Source of the DNA: Prochlorococcus sp. AG-412-J13 | GTDB taxonomy: Bacteria; Cyanobacteriota; Cyanobacteriia; PCC-6307; Cyanobiaceae | Direction of reading: 5' to 3' | Assembly: GCA_003214815.1 (NCBI GenBank) | Contig: QCLE01000004.1 | Span: 1 to 64,000, forward strand | DNA length: 64,000 nucleotides | In this document: in pieces, positions 14,545 through 22,402 of the stretch | Layout of the letters: each line of letters starts with the position of its first letter | Position numbering within the stretch: the stretch's first letter is position 1 | Position numbers and translations under genes: made by a program | The notes under the pieces: model-generated | The model's database searches: none | Told to the model about the DNA's origin: nothing | The model's input: the letters and a program-made list of their open reading frames with translations, nothing else

Positions 14545-15330
14545 TTATTTGCGAAGCTTAGGAATCAAAAGAGATGCAACACAAATAACACTAATTGCAG
14601 GCCCAGGCGAAAGATTAAATAATATAGAGAGAATAAATCCCAGAAGTGAGATGCATAATCCAAAAAATGAAGATCTCATCATCGCAATTCTTAAACTATG
14701 AGCCTTATTTAGCCCTAACAAAGTTGGCGTAGAAAGAAGAGCAATTACAAGAATTACTCCCACTGCTGACATTGAACTAACAATTACTAATGCCGTCGTA
14801 AAACTCAAAGCAAGATTTAATAAAGAAACGTTTATACCACTTGCGGATGCACCTTCTGGATCTAATCCAACATAAACAACCTTTTCATATCCAAAAGTCA
14901 TTAAAATCATAAATACTAAAAATGCAATTATTGTTCTAAGTAAATCCTCAAAATTTGCTGTCAATAAATCTCCAAATAATACTGCCTCCAAATCAATCCT
15001 TATTCCTAGTAAAGGAATAATAAGGACTCCAAAACCAAGCATTCCAGCAAGAATAGTATTCATAACTGCTTCATAATTTTCACTCTTTTTATTAGTTAAA
15101 CTTTCCGCAATTACAGAGCCTAAAAGACCACTAATAACCCCACCAATTGAAGGATGAATTCCAAGCGCTAAGGCTAAAGCAAGTCCTGGCAAAACGCAGT
15201 GAGAAATTAAATTTACTTGAAGTAATCTCCTATGTGTTATTAATACAGCTCCCATCGCTGGACATAGAATTCCTGAAAAAATAGTTATTATTAAAGGAAC
15301 AAGCCACCAACTGCTATTAATAAAAGACAT
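14545..15330 (-). CDS. znuB: zinc/manganese ABC transporter permease
   Basis: The 261-residue integral membrane protein has about seven to eight helices and belongs to the ABC-3 family. MGAVLITHRRLLQVNLISHCVLPGLALALALG is the typical N-terminal pattern, and VGLDPEGASASGINV is the conserved cytoplasmic loop. It forms the pore of the importer with ZnuC and receives metal from ZnuA. It starts 17 bases from the divergent zur gene. The ATPase gene lies on the same strand but on the far side of zur. Confidence 0.9.
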   Translation of the reverse strand: MSFINSSWWLVPLIITIFSGILCPAMGAVLITHRRLLQVNLISHCVLPGLALALALGIHPSIGGVISGLLGSVIAESLTNKKSENYEAVMNTILAGMLGFGVLIIPLLGIRIDLEAVLFGDLLTANFEDLLRTIIAFLVFMILMTFGYEKVVYVGLDPEGASASGINVSLLNLALSFTTALVIVSSMSAVGVILVIALLSTPTLLGLNKAHSLRIAMMRSSFFGLCISLLGFILSILFNLSPGPAISVICVASLLIPKLRK

Positions 15331-15347
15331 TAATCTAAAGATTAGGT

Positions 15348-15782
15348 ATGATCAAAAATACGGGACAAAAAAAGATTTCGGAAACAATGCTAACTAAGTC
15401 TGACATTACCAAAAGACAAGAGCAACTTCTTGAAGAACTTAATAAATGCGAGGATGAATTGAGTGGTCAAGAATTGCATAGACAATTGATAGAAAGCGGA
15501 AAGTCTATGGGACTGACGACTGTTTACAGGAATCTTCAAGTTCTGATAAAGCATGGCTTAATACGTTCTAGACATCTCCCAACAGGAGAGGTTCTGTACA
15601 CTCCCTTAGATAGAGATATTCATCATTTGACCTGTGTTCAATGTGGTGAGACATCAAAAATGGAAGGATGCCCGGTAAAAGATATTCATACACCCAATAC
15701 AAATCCAAAGAAATTCCAATTGTTGTTTCATACCCTCGAATATTTCGGGCTTTGCCAAAACTGTTATCAAGCTCAGAATTAA
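15348..15782 (+). CDS. zur: Fur-family zinc uptake regulator
   Basis: The 144-residue protein has an N-terminal winged helix (about 15-85; recognition region GLTTVYRNLQVLIKHGLI). The C-terminal dimerisation domain has two CxxC pairs (C96/C99 and C136/C139) for structural zinc and sensory histidines (HH92-93, H128). Its position within znu genes favours Zur over Fur or PerR. Its target is probably the palindrome upstream of znuA. It is divergent from znuB by 17 bases and convergent with znuC (12 bases between stops). Confidence 0.88.
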   Translation: MIKNTGQKKISETMLTKSDITKRQEQLLEELNKCEDELSGQELHRQLIESGKSMGLTTVYRNLQVLIKHGLIRSRHLPTGEVLYTPLDRDIHHLTCVQCGETSKMEGCPVKDIHTPNTNPKKFQLLFHTLEYFGLCQNCYQAQN

Positions 15783-15794
15783 AAAGGAACATTT

Positions 15795-16565
15795 TCAAAC
15801 AAAGAAATTATTTTCCTTTATAGAGCTAATGTTTATTGCCTCTAATTTATCTTTTATTAGATCAGGACTACCAACTGCCAAAACACTTTTATCAAGAACT
15901 ATTACTTGATCATAGTTATTTAAAGACTCGCCCCAATCATGGCTACTTACGAGCAAAGAAAGTCCCGCATCCGCAAGTTGCCGAACAATTTTCAGAAAAT
16001 CCTCCTTTGCAGGGGGGTCCAATGCTGCACAAGGTTCATCTAAAAGAAATATTCTTGCCGGGGACATAAGAGTTTTTGCTAATAGAGCTCTTTGCTGCTG
16101 TCCACCTGAAAGAGAATCGAGTCTTCTATTAGCCAAATTTGCAATGCCTACTCTTTGCATTGTCGCCTCTAATTCACAACATTTATTAATCCAAGAATTA
16201 GGATACGCTAGAAGAGTCTTAATTTGAAAGGGGTTATTACTTCTTGATTTTGAATACTTTATTTGACCAAGAGATACCAATTTTTCAACTGTAATGGGAA
16301 ACTTCCAATTCATAGAACTTCTTTGAGGCATAAGTGCCACTAGAGCTCTAGATCTATATAAATTTTCACCGTCAATTTTTATTTCGCCTTTATCTGGAGT
16401 ATTTTGTCCTTGCAATATTCTCAGAAGAGTTGATTTACCAGCGCCGTTTGGGCCAACTAACGCTGTTAGAGTTCCAGGTTTAATCTCAACCGATACCTTA
16501 TTTAAAACTGGCTTACTTTTTTTTGTGTATGCAAAGGTTAAATTTTCAGCGACTAAAGTAGCCAT
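15795..16565 (-). CDS. znuC: zinc ABC transporter ATP-binding protein
   Basis: The 256-residue ABC ATPase has Walker A GPNGAGKST (38-46), signature LSGGQ (152-156), Walker B IFLLDEP (172-178) and a switch histidine (SSHD). MPQRSSMNWKFPITV is the Q-loop region typical of metal-type ABC proteins. It powers ZnuB-mediated uptake. To reach znuB, a znuC transcript must cross zur in antisense. It is divergent from znuA, with the Zur box between them. Confidence 0.9.
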   Translation of the reverse strand: MATLVAENLTFAYTKKSKPVLNKVSVEIKPGTLTALVGPNGAGKSTLLRILQGQNTPDKGEIKIDGENLYRSRALVALMPQRSSMNWKFPITVEKLVSLGQIKYSKSRSNNPFQIKTLLAYPNSWINKCCELEATMQRVGIANLANRRLDSLSGGQQQRALLAKTLMSPARIFLLDEPCAALDPPAKEDFLKIVRQLADAGLSLLVSSHDWGESLNNYDQVIVLDKSVLAVGSPDLIKDKLEAINISSIKENNFFV

Positions 16566-16664
16566 TAATTAATCTTTTAAAAAAATCACTTTACAAGCTT
16601 ACCAATAATACAAGCTGCATATTATTTTCATAACATTTGATACCTTTGCTTGTCAGCCGCAATG

Positions 16665-16681
16665 AAAATGATTATCATTTT
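16665..16681. promoter_or_regulatory. Zur box in the znuC-znuA spacer
   Basis: AAAATGATTATCATTTT is a perfect palindrome of 8+1+8 bases, 20 bases upstream of the znuA ATG and about 100 bases upstream of znuC. It fits the Fur-superfamily operator pattern (TGATNATCA core). Given the neighbouring zur gene, it is the best operator candidate in the window. Confidence 0.75.
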
Positions 16682-16701
16682 TAAGTATTTAATAATTTTT
16701 T

Positions 16702-18243
16702 ATGTCAATTTTGAAAAGGCTTTTAACAAATAAAACAAGTTCAAGTAAGTCAATTATTAAAAATTCCGTAATCGCTGGAACGATTATATTTTCTGGTTTT
16801 GGGCAGGATGTCATGGCTAAAGGAAAGTCATACGTAGCAGTAGAACCACTAGTTTGTGATTTAGTTAAATCAATTGCATTACCATCTGACGAAGTTACAT
16901 GCTTAGTAGATAGAAAACAGGATGTTCATGACTTAAAGATCAATCCAAGGCAAGCTCAATTACTAAATAGCGCAGACAAAGTATTTACCCTTGGGAAAGA
17001 AATGACTCCAAGTATGAGAAATTGGGAAAATAAAAAGAATACTGTTGTTGTAGGTGTTAGTGCAATAGACGTATATGATCATTCTGATCATGGAGGTCAC
17101 GATGATCACTCAGACCATGGTGGACATGATGATCATGCTGAACATTCAGCCAAGGTAGATGATCATTCTGATCATGGAGGTCACGATGATCACTCAGACC
17201 ATGGAGGGCATGATGATCATGCTGAGGGTGCTTTCGAATGGGCAGGCAAATTCCAACTTTCTAAGGGTTCTTACAAATGGTCATTTGAAAAAGTCGATGG
17301 CGAATATGCAGATCCTGCGATGAAGATGGTGATTCTAAAATCTAATGACATAGAAGGGTCTGAAGATTTAGCTAAAGAATTATTAGGATCTAAAGACTCA
17401 ATAAGCAAAAAAAATAATGGTACTTTGATCGCAAGTAATAAAGCTTTTGTTCTTAACTTCGATCAAAGAAAAGAAAGTACTATTTTTAACGTGGATATTA
17501 AAGAAGATGGTCAATATATATTTTTTACTGAACACATGCCTTTTGAGTTTGAAGCAACTCAACACTTTTTTAAAGACGTATTAAATAGTGATGTAGAACC
17601 AATAGCACAAGTACCAGACGAAGGAGAGGGGCATCATCATCATGACCATGGAGGTCTAGATCCACATGTATGGCATGATCCACATAACATCATAAAAATG
17701 GGAGATCTTATAAGCAAAAGTTTAAAGAAAGATATTTCAGTTTTTAATAGAGGGGACAGAAAACTAATTAATGAAAGATTCGAAAAAGCTGATTCTCTCT
17801 TAGAAGGCTTAGATAGTTGGATCGTCGAACAAGTAAGCTCTATTCCTGAGGAAAACAAAGTAATTGTCTCTAAACACAAAGCAATGGAATACTACGGGGA
17901 TGCTTTTGGTTTTGAAACCATTAGTTTACTTGATTTTCTTGGAGACTCCTCAAGCTTAAGGCCAGACAACATAAGTTCTACTTTAAAAATGTTAGATGAA
18001 GAGAAAGTTCAGGCAATATTTCCTGAACAAATTCCAGCATCTAAGTTATTAAGGAACTTAAGTAGACAAAGTTCAGTTCCTTTAGCTTCTAATCAAATAT
18101 TCGTTGATGGATTGATGATGGATGGTAATACGGTTTCAGTAGCCGTTCACAACACTTGTACAATTGTTGATTCATTAGTTGGAAGCTGTGATAAAGAATC
18201 TGGCTCCAATCTTGAGTCTGAATGGTACAAACTTTCAGATTAA
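16702..18243 (+). CDS. znuA: zinc ABC transporter substrate-binding protein with His-rich repeats and inserted domain
   Basis: The 513-residue protein is longer than the usual roughly 300-350. It has an N-terminal basic region and hydrophobic export segment (about 18-38), then the first ZnuA lobe (AVEPLVCDLVKSIAL). A His/Asp-rich repeat region (126-173, units of HSDHGGHDD) follows, then an extra domain of about 110 residues beginning FEWAGKFQLSKGSYK (177-290). A second His cluster (311-317), the ligand motif HVWHDPHN (322-329) and the C-terminal lobe complete it. The inserted domain resembles residues 220-328 of the CobW protein encoded next. It captures periplasmic zinc. Confidence 0.88.
   Translation: MSILKRLLTNKTSSSKSIIKNSVIAGTIIFSGFGQDVMAKGKSYVAVEPLVCDLVKSIALPSDEVTCLVDRKQDVHDLKINPRQAQLLNSADKVFTLGKEMTPSMRNWENKKNTVVVGVSAIDVYDHSDHGGHDDHSDHGGHDDHAEHSAKVDDHSDHGGHDDHSDHGGHDDHAEGAFEWAGKFQLSKGSYKWSFEKVDGEYADPAMKMVILKSNDIEGSEDLAKELLGSKDSISKKNNGTLIASNKAFVLNFDQRKESTIFNVDIKEDGQYIFFTEHMPFEFEATQHFFKDVLNSDVEPIAQVPDEGEGHHHHDHGGLDPHVWHDPHNIIKMGDLISKSLKKDISVFNRGDRKLINERFEKADSLLEGLDSWIVEQVSSIPEENKVIVSKHKAMEYYGDAFGFETISLLDFLGDSSSLRPDNISSTLKMLDEEKVQAIFPEQIPASKLLRNLSRQSSVPLASNQIFVDGLMMDGNTVSVAVHNTCTIVDSLVGSCDKESGSNLESEWYKLSD
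17077..17224 (+). repeat. 84-bp-period tandem repeat encoding the His-rich segment of ZnuA
   Basis: The first 44 bases of each unit (17077-17120 and 17161-17204) are identical, and the rest differs by a few bases. Each unit encodes two HSDHGGHDD-type motifs. Near-identity at the DNA level points to a recent in-frame duplication and likely copy-number variation between strains. Confidence 0.85.
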
Positions 18244-18320
18244 ATTTTTCTAATAAAAACGGTTTTCATTTCTTATTATTACTATTATTAAACTATTATT
18301 TATTTAGTAAAAATCTGTAA

Positions 18321-19676
18321 ATGAGCATCAAAGATAAAGTTCCCGTAACGATCCTCACTGGATTCTTAGGTTCAGGGAAAACTACTTTGCTTAATAGAAT
18401 ACTAAGTGAAGAGCACGGGAAAAGAATAGCCGTAATTGAGAATGAATACGGTGAAGTAGGTATAGATCAAGGGCTTGTGATTAATGCCGATGAAGAAGTG
18501 TTTGAAATGTCAAACGGGTGCATTTGTTGTACTGTTCGCGGTGATTTAATAAGAGTCCTTGGCAACCTTATGAAAAGAAGAGATAAGTTTGACTATGTTT
18601 TAGTAGAAACGACAGGATTAGCAGATCCAGGTCCAGTTGCTCAGACTTTTTTCATGGATGAAGAAATTAGTTCCGAATTTACTCTCGATGGAATTGTGAC
18701 TTTAGTTGATGCTGCACATATTGATCAGCAATTAGGGCGAAGTGATGAAAGTTCAGAACAAGTTGCATTTGCAGATGTTCTTGTACTAAATAAAACTGAT
18801 TTAGTCTCTGATGACGCTCTAGATACTCTTGAATCAAGATTGAGAGATATGAACCGAATGACTCGAATCATTCGAGCCGAGAATGCTCAAGTACCCATCG
18901 AAACAGTCCTAAATCTAAGTGCGTTTGATCTCGATCAGATCCTTAAACGCAGACCAACATTTCTTGAACCAGAATATCCTTTTGAATGGACAGGTGTTTA
19001 CGATCTTGCTGCAGGAAAATATGAATTAATTTTAGAAGAAGGACCCGATCCTGAAATGTCATTAGTTGCTTTTACAGATCAAGGATCAACCGAGGAAGAA
19101 CTTAAAGATGGTGCTGAATCCTCCGTAAGACTTTATGCAGAAAAAGCTAAAAGCTTAGAATCTGGGAATATCATTCCATTTGGAGAACATATAAATCTTA
19201 AATTGGAGGATAAAGGAAATAAATCATTCATATTAGATATCGAAAAGGGATCAAAGATAGGTTTATATACACAGCACACTGCTGAAGAATTCAATATGAA
19301 AATCATAAGTATCGATAAAAATAATCCAAAAGAGATTCCATTTAATATTGAAAGATTCTGGCAAGCTGAGCACGAACACGATGATGAAGTAACGTCAATT
19401 GCAATTGAACGATTTGGAGATGTTGATCCAGAAAAACTTAATACTTGGTTGGGCAGACTTCTTTCTGAAAAAGGTGTGGACATATTTAGAACAAAAGGTT
19501 TCATTAGCTACTCAGGAAACCCACAGAGAATAGTTTTCCAAGGGGTACATATGCTATTTACAGCGCAACCTGATAAAGAATGGGGTAACGAACCTCGTAG
19601 AAACCAACTTGTTTTTATAGGTAGGAATTTGGACGAGAAAGAGATGCGAGAAGGTTTTGAAAAATGCCTGATATAG
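18321..19676 (+). CDS. CobW/G3E-family GTPase (zinc metallochaperone type) with inserted domain
   Basis: The 451-residue protein has the P-loop GFLGSGKT (14-21), ENEYGEVGIDQ, the zinc-binding CxCC motif (C67-I-C-C70) and NKTD (157-160). The CobW C-terminal domain (about 355-451) is preceded by HEHDDE. G3E GTPases deliver metals to client proteins; those next to znu genes are linked to zinc. An extra module of about 110 residues (220-328, from PFEWTGVYDLAAGKYEL) lies between the GTPase and C-terminal domains and resembles the insert in ZnuA. The gene overlaps the WD40 gene by 13 bases. Confidence 0.88.
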   Translation: MSIKDKVPVTILTGFLGSGKTTLLNRILSEEHGKRIAVIENEYGEVGIDQGLVINADEEVFEMSNGCICCTVRGDLIRVLGNLMKRRDKFDYVLVETTGLADPGPVAQTFFMDEEISSEFTLDGIVTLVDAAHIDQQLGRSDESSEQVAFADVLVLNKTDLVSDDALDTLESRLRDMNRMTRIIRAENAQVPIETVLNLSAFDLDQILKRRPTFLEPEYPFEWTGVYDLAAGKYELILEEGPDPEMSLVAFTDQGSTEEELKDGAESSVRLYAEKAKSLESGNIIPFGEHINLKLEDKGNKSFILDIEKGSKIGLYTQHTAEEFNMKIISIDKNNPKEIPFNIERFWQAEHEHDDEVTSIAIERFGDVDPEKLNTWLGRLLSEKGVDIFRTKGFISYSGNPQRIVFQGVHMLFTAQPDKEWGNEPRRNQLVFIGRNLDEKEMREGFEKCLI

Positions 19677-20722
19677 AATCATTTAGCCCAAGAGGTATGT
19701 TCCACGAGGGATGGACAGCTGAAGTGAATGATTATGCAATAGTTTGTGGTTGGGCTATTCAAGGCAAGTTATTCATTGTTGGGGATGTAGCAGGAGGTAT
19801 TTTTGCCTTTGAAGGAGATACTGGGAAAATTATTTGGAAAAAAGAAAATACACACTCTGGTGGTCTACTGGCAATGTCCATTCATCCAGAAGGAGAGATT
19901 TTTGCAACTTCAGGTCAAGATGGGAATATTCAAATATATAATTGCCAAGAAGGTAAAGTAATTAAAACTCTCGATCTTGGCAAAGCTTGGGTAGAGCATC
20001 TTAAGTGGTCAAATGATGGCTTATTTCTTGCAATAGCTTCTTCAAAAAAAGTATATGTTTTTAATGAAATTGGTGAAGAAAAATGGGTCTCAGATGATCA
20101 TCCAAGCACAGTGAGTGCAATAAAATGGTCAAATAATAATGAGCTAGCTACAGCATGCTACGGGAGAGTAACATTCTTTGACATAGTAAATAATAAAACG
20201 AATCAAAAACTCGAGTGGCAAGGATCCTTAGTCTCAATGGAATTAAGTCCTGATGGTGATATAGTCGCCTGCGGGAGTCAAGACAATTCAGTTCATTTTT
20301 GGAGAAGATCAACCGGAATGGATGCTGAAATGACAGGTTACCCAGGAAAACCTAGTCATCTTTCATTTGATGATAGTGGAAAATTATTAGCAACTAGTGG
20401 TAGCGAGAGAATCACAGTATGGAGCTTTATAGGTGACGGTCCTGAGGGAACCATGCCGGGAGAGCTATGGCACCATACCGAACCTATTTCTAGCCTAGCC
20501 TTTTCAAATAAAGGCATGCTTGTAGCTTCCGGATCTAGAGATGGTTCTGTTGTCGCAAGTTTTCTAAAAAAAGACGGTAATGGTGATCCAGTTGGGGCTG
20601 CATTCGCAGGCGATTTAGTGGGTGCACTTTCTTGGAGACCTGATGATTGTGCACTAGCTGCAGTTAACGCCAAAGGTGTGGTAAATGTATGGAAATTTAA
20701 AGTTCGTACTAATTCTTTTTGA
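19664..20722 (+). CDS. WD40-repeat beta-propeller protein
   Basis: The protein has 352 residues. Repeats are visible as GGLLAMSIHPEGEIFATSGQDGNIQIYN, VEHLKWSNDGLFLAIAS, SLVSMELSPDGDIVACGSQDNSVHFWR and ISSLAFSNKGMLVASGSRDGSV, seven blades in all. There is no signal peptide or catalytic motif, so it probably acts as a cytoplasmic scaffold. The start overlaps the CobW gene by 13 bases, implying translational coupling and a role with that GTPase in zinc handling. Confidence 0.85.
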   Translation: MPDIESFSPRGMFHEGWTAEVNDYAIVCGWAIQGKLFIVGDVAGGIFAFEGDTGKIIWKKENTHSGGLLAMSIHPEGEIFATSGQDGNIQIYNCQEGKVIKTLDLGKAWVEHLKWSNDGLFLAIASSKKVYVFNEIGEEKWVSDDHPSTVSAIKWSNNNELATACYGRVTFFDIVNNKTNQKLEWQGSLVSMELSPDGDIVACGSQDNSVHFWRRSTGMDAEMTGYPGKPSHLSFDDSGKLLATSGSERITVWSFIGDGPEGTMPGELWHHTEPISSLAFSNKGMLVASGSRDGSVVASFLKKDGNGDPVGAAFAGDLVGALSWRPDDCALAAVNAKGVVNVWKFKVRTNSF

Positions 20723-20756
20723 AGGAATTTAAGCAGAAAAATAAAAATAATTAAAA

Positions 20757-20912
20757 CTACCAATAGTTTGCTTTTAAATGTCTTTCCATACAAATGACCT
20801 CGCAGTCATTATCTATTCCTTTTGGGTGAATATCGCAATATGAGAGACATTGAAAATATTCGTCTATAGGATTAGATTTATCAGTTTTACTAACTTCTTT
20901 CGACTGATTCAT
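20757..20912 (-). CDS. 51-residue cysteine-containing microprotein
   Basis: The ORF runs from ATG 20912 with a good Shine-Dalgarno (GAGGAGC, 8-10 bases upstream). The core FQCLSYCDIHPKGIDNDCEV followed by ICMERHLK has four cysteines spaced C-x3-C and C-x3-C, plus histidines. This could form a disulfide-linked helical hairpin or bind metal. It converges with the WD40 gene. Unknown family. Confidence 0.6.
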   Translation of the reverse strand: MNQSKEVSKTDKSNPIDEYFQCLSYCDIHPKGIDNDCEVICMERHLKANYW

Positions 20913-21125
20913 AAAAGAGCTCCTCAATTATTTAAAATTAAGATAGTCGAATTAAATATCAAAAGAAATAAGCAAAACTTACTAAAAATATCTCAAAAAA
21001 ATTAACGCTACTGAATTACCACTCTCGGACATTTTTAATTAAAAAGCAATGCGTATAAAAACGGATTGTCTTTAGAGAAATTTTTTCCTAATTTTATATT
21101 GTTGAGTTCTAGGAGGTCTTTCAAA

Positions 21126-21158
21126 ATGATCGATAGCCTGCCTGAAATTTCGGAATAA
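21126..21158 (+). CDS. possible 10-residue leader peptide
   Basis: ATG-to-TAA encodes MIDSLPEISE. It is preceded by AGGAGG at optimal spacing, one of the strongest ribosome-binding sites in the window. It may be a leader or regulatory ORF for what follows, or chance. Confidence 0.25.
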   Translation: MIDSLPEISE

Positions 21159-21199
21159 ACCGAACTAATTTAATTAACTGCTCCAATTATTTTTTATTA

Positions 21200-21289
21200 A
21201 TGTCTAAGCTTCCTTCTTCTGCATCGTTTAGGTGCCCTTTAAGAAACAAGCTTAATTCTAGAGTTTTTGCCCCAGTTAAAGACAATTAG
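21200..21289 (+). CDS. possible 29-residue basic microprotein
   Basis: The ORF MSKLPSSASFRCPLRNKLNS continues RVFAPVKDN. Its composition (Pro, Ser, Arg, Cys) differs from random AT-rich translation. There is no clear ribosome-binding site. It lies within the putative transcript ending at 21416. Confidence 0.3.
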   Translation: MSKLPSSASFRCPLRNKLNSRVFAPVKDN

Positions 21290-21384
21290 TTAATTTTAGT
21301 GAGCATTAGCTTAATAGAAGTTAGCAACAAGGATCCATGAATTAGCTGCGTTATTAACTTCAGTAAAAAATATAAGTAAGAGAT

Positions 21385-21416
21385 AAAAGAGGGCTTAAAT
21401 ATGCCCTCTTTTTTTT
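21385..21416 (+). terminator. strong intrinsic terminator
   Basis: The 10-bp stem AAAAGAGGGC / GCCCTCTTTT has an 8-nt loop (TTAAATAT) and a T tract. It terminates a plus-strand transcript originating in the 21.1-kb spacer, since no plus-strand annotated gene lies closer than the WD40 gene. Confidence 0.85.
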
Positions 21417-21473
21417 AATAAGATGACTTTCTTTTAGTTTTATAGATAATGATTAAAACAATAAAATTTAAAA

Positions 21474-21758
21474 ATGGTTCGATATTATTGCCCATATTGC
21501 AATCCTAAATATCAATTTCAAAAACAATCCTCAAAAGGTGATTTGATTTGCGGCTTGTGCGGAGAGGATCTTGTAAAAAAACCATTTATTAGGTTGAACC
21601 AGATAATTGCTTTAGTTGCTGCGTCATCATTACTTTTACCGTTAATATATACTTTTATTTTTTTAATTAAAAATCAAATAAATCCACCTAATAAAAATTA
21701 TCAAGCAAATAGTACTTTAATGATAATTATCAAAAAAAAATTACATAAAACAATTTAA
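21474..21758 (+). CDS. zinc-ribbon membrane protein
   Basis: The 94-residue protein begins with a two-CxxC zinc ribbon (YYCPYCNPKYQF, ICGLCGEDL) covering residues 6-29. A basic linker and one hydrophobic helix (about 47-65) follow. The N-terminal ribbon probably faces the cytoplasm. A Fur-box-like palindrome (21721-21732) lies inside its 3' end, which is probably coincidental. Function unknown. Confidence 0.65.
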   Translation: MVRYYCPYCNPKYQFQKQSSKGDLICGLCGEDLVKKPFIRLNQIIALVAASSLLLPLIYTFIFLIKNQINPPNKNYQANSTLMIIIKKKLHKTI

Positions 21759-21772
21759 AAAATCTCGAGAGG

Positions 21773-22006
21773 TCAACCTCTACATAGTGATTTATTTAAA
21801 CAAGAATTTTTACTCTCAATATTTATTTGATAATCAATATTTTTTAATTTGTTTTTATTACTTATTACTTTAACTTTTTGCCCACAATGTTCTTTGCAAC
21901 CACCATTAAATAAATTATGTGCATATAAATTTGAAATATTAGTAAGTAATAAAAGAAAAATTATTTTATAAATTGGATAAAAATAAGACTTCATTTTTAA
22001 TATCAT
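21773..22006 (-). CDS. small secreted cysteine-containing protein
   Basis: The protein has 77 residues with a signal peptide ending near LYAHN. The mature part begins NLFNGGCKEHCGQKV and has C-x3-C plus two further cysteines (SCLNKSLCRG). Four cysteines in a small exported protein suggest two disulfides or metal binding. It converges with the zinc-ribbon gene. Confidence 0.55.
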   Translation of the reverse strand: MILKMKSYFYPIYKIIFLLLLTNISNLYAHNLFNGGCKEHCGQKVKVISNKNKLKNIDYQINIESKNSCLNKSLCRG

Positions 22007-22037
22007 TTCCCCATAATTAGTAAATAAATAATATCAG

Positions 22038-22274
22038 TTAATTCCAAGGAGTGTTTATAAGTCCCCAGATATCGAAGAAGAAAAATAAAACTGCAATAAC
22101 AACAAGATCCCATGCTCTCTCCCTAAAAGCCCAAGGGGCAATAAAAACTTCTCCAAGTCCATGAAGTGCCGCCCCTACTGGTAGATGATCAAGAACCAGC
22201 AAACTGTGAGAGAGGATAAAAAGAAAGCTTGCGAAATATCTAAAAAAAACAAATTGCCAATTACTAGAACTCAT
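22038..22274 (-). CDS. small membrane protein, picocyanobacterial type
   Basis: The 78-residue protein has two to three helices and a conserved-looking loop DHLPVGAALHGLGEVFIAPW between them. It ends in a tryptophan-rich tail (IWGLINTPWN). No assigned function. Confidence 0.6.
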   Translation of the reverse strand: MSSSNWQFVFFRYFASFLFILSHSLLVLDHLPVGAALHGLGEVFIAPWAFRERAWDLVVIAVLFFFFDIWGLINTPWN

Positions 22275-22402
22275 ACTTTTTAGATTTTTAAGAAATATAC
22301 TTCAATGATCAAAATAATGATATAGATCAAGTAAAGAAATATTATTTTTGGTAGCCATAAATACGAAGAAAGATATAAAGCTAAAGTAAAAGTTACTAAA
22401 CG

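Larger units (their letters stand above)
20913..21473 (+). other. long spacer with promoter-like sequence, micro-ORFs and strong terminator
   Basis: No gene of ordinary size is present. A TATATT box lies at 21095-21100, a strong AGGAGG at 21111-21116 precedes a 10-codon ORF, a 29-codon ORF follows, and an intrinsic terminator ends the stretch at 21385-21416. The arrangement suggests a transcript of about 300 nt, either a small RNA or a microprotein mRNA. It does not match tmRNA, RNase P RNA, SRP RNA or 6S RNA signatures that I can recognise. Confidence 0.4.

Noticed and set aside
17077-17224. Direct repeat as a mobile element or CRISPR
   Set aside because: It is in frame inside znuA, there are only two units, and it encodes a His-rich protein repeat.
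20913-21473. tmRNA, 6S, RNase P or SRP RNA in the 21-kb spacer
   Set aside because: None of the conserved core sequences of these RNAs could be found; only the terminator is clear.
21721-21732. TGATAATTATCA as a second Fur operator
   Set aside because: It lies within the 3' coding end of the zinc-ribbon gene and is not upstream of any gene start in a useful orientation.
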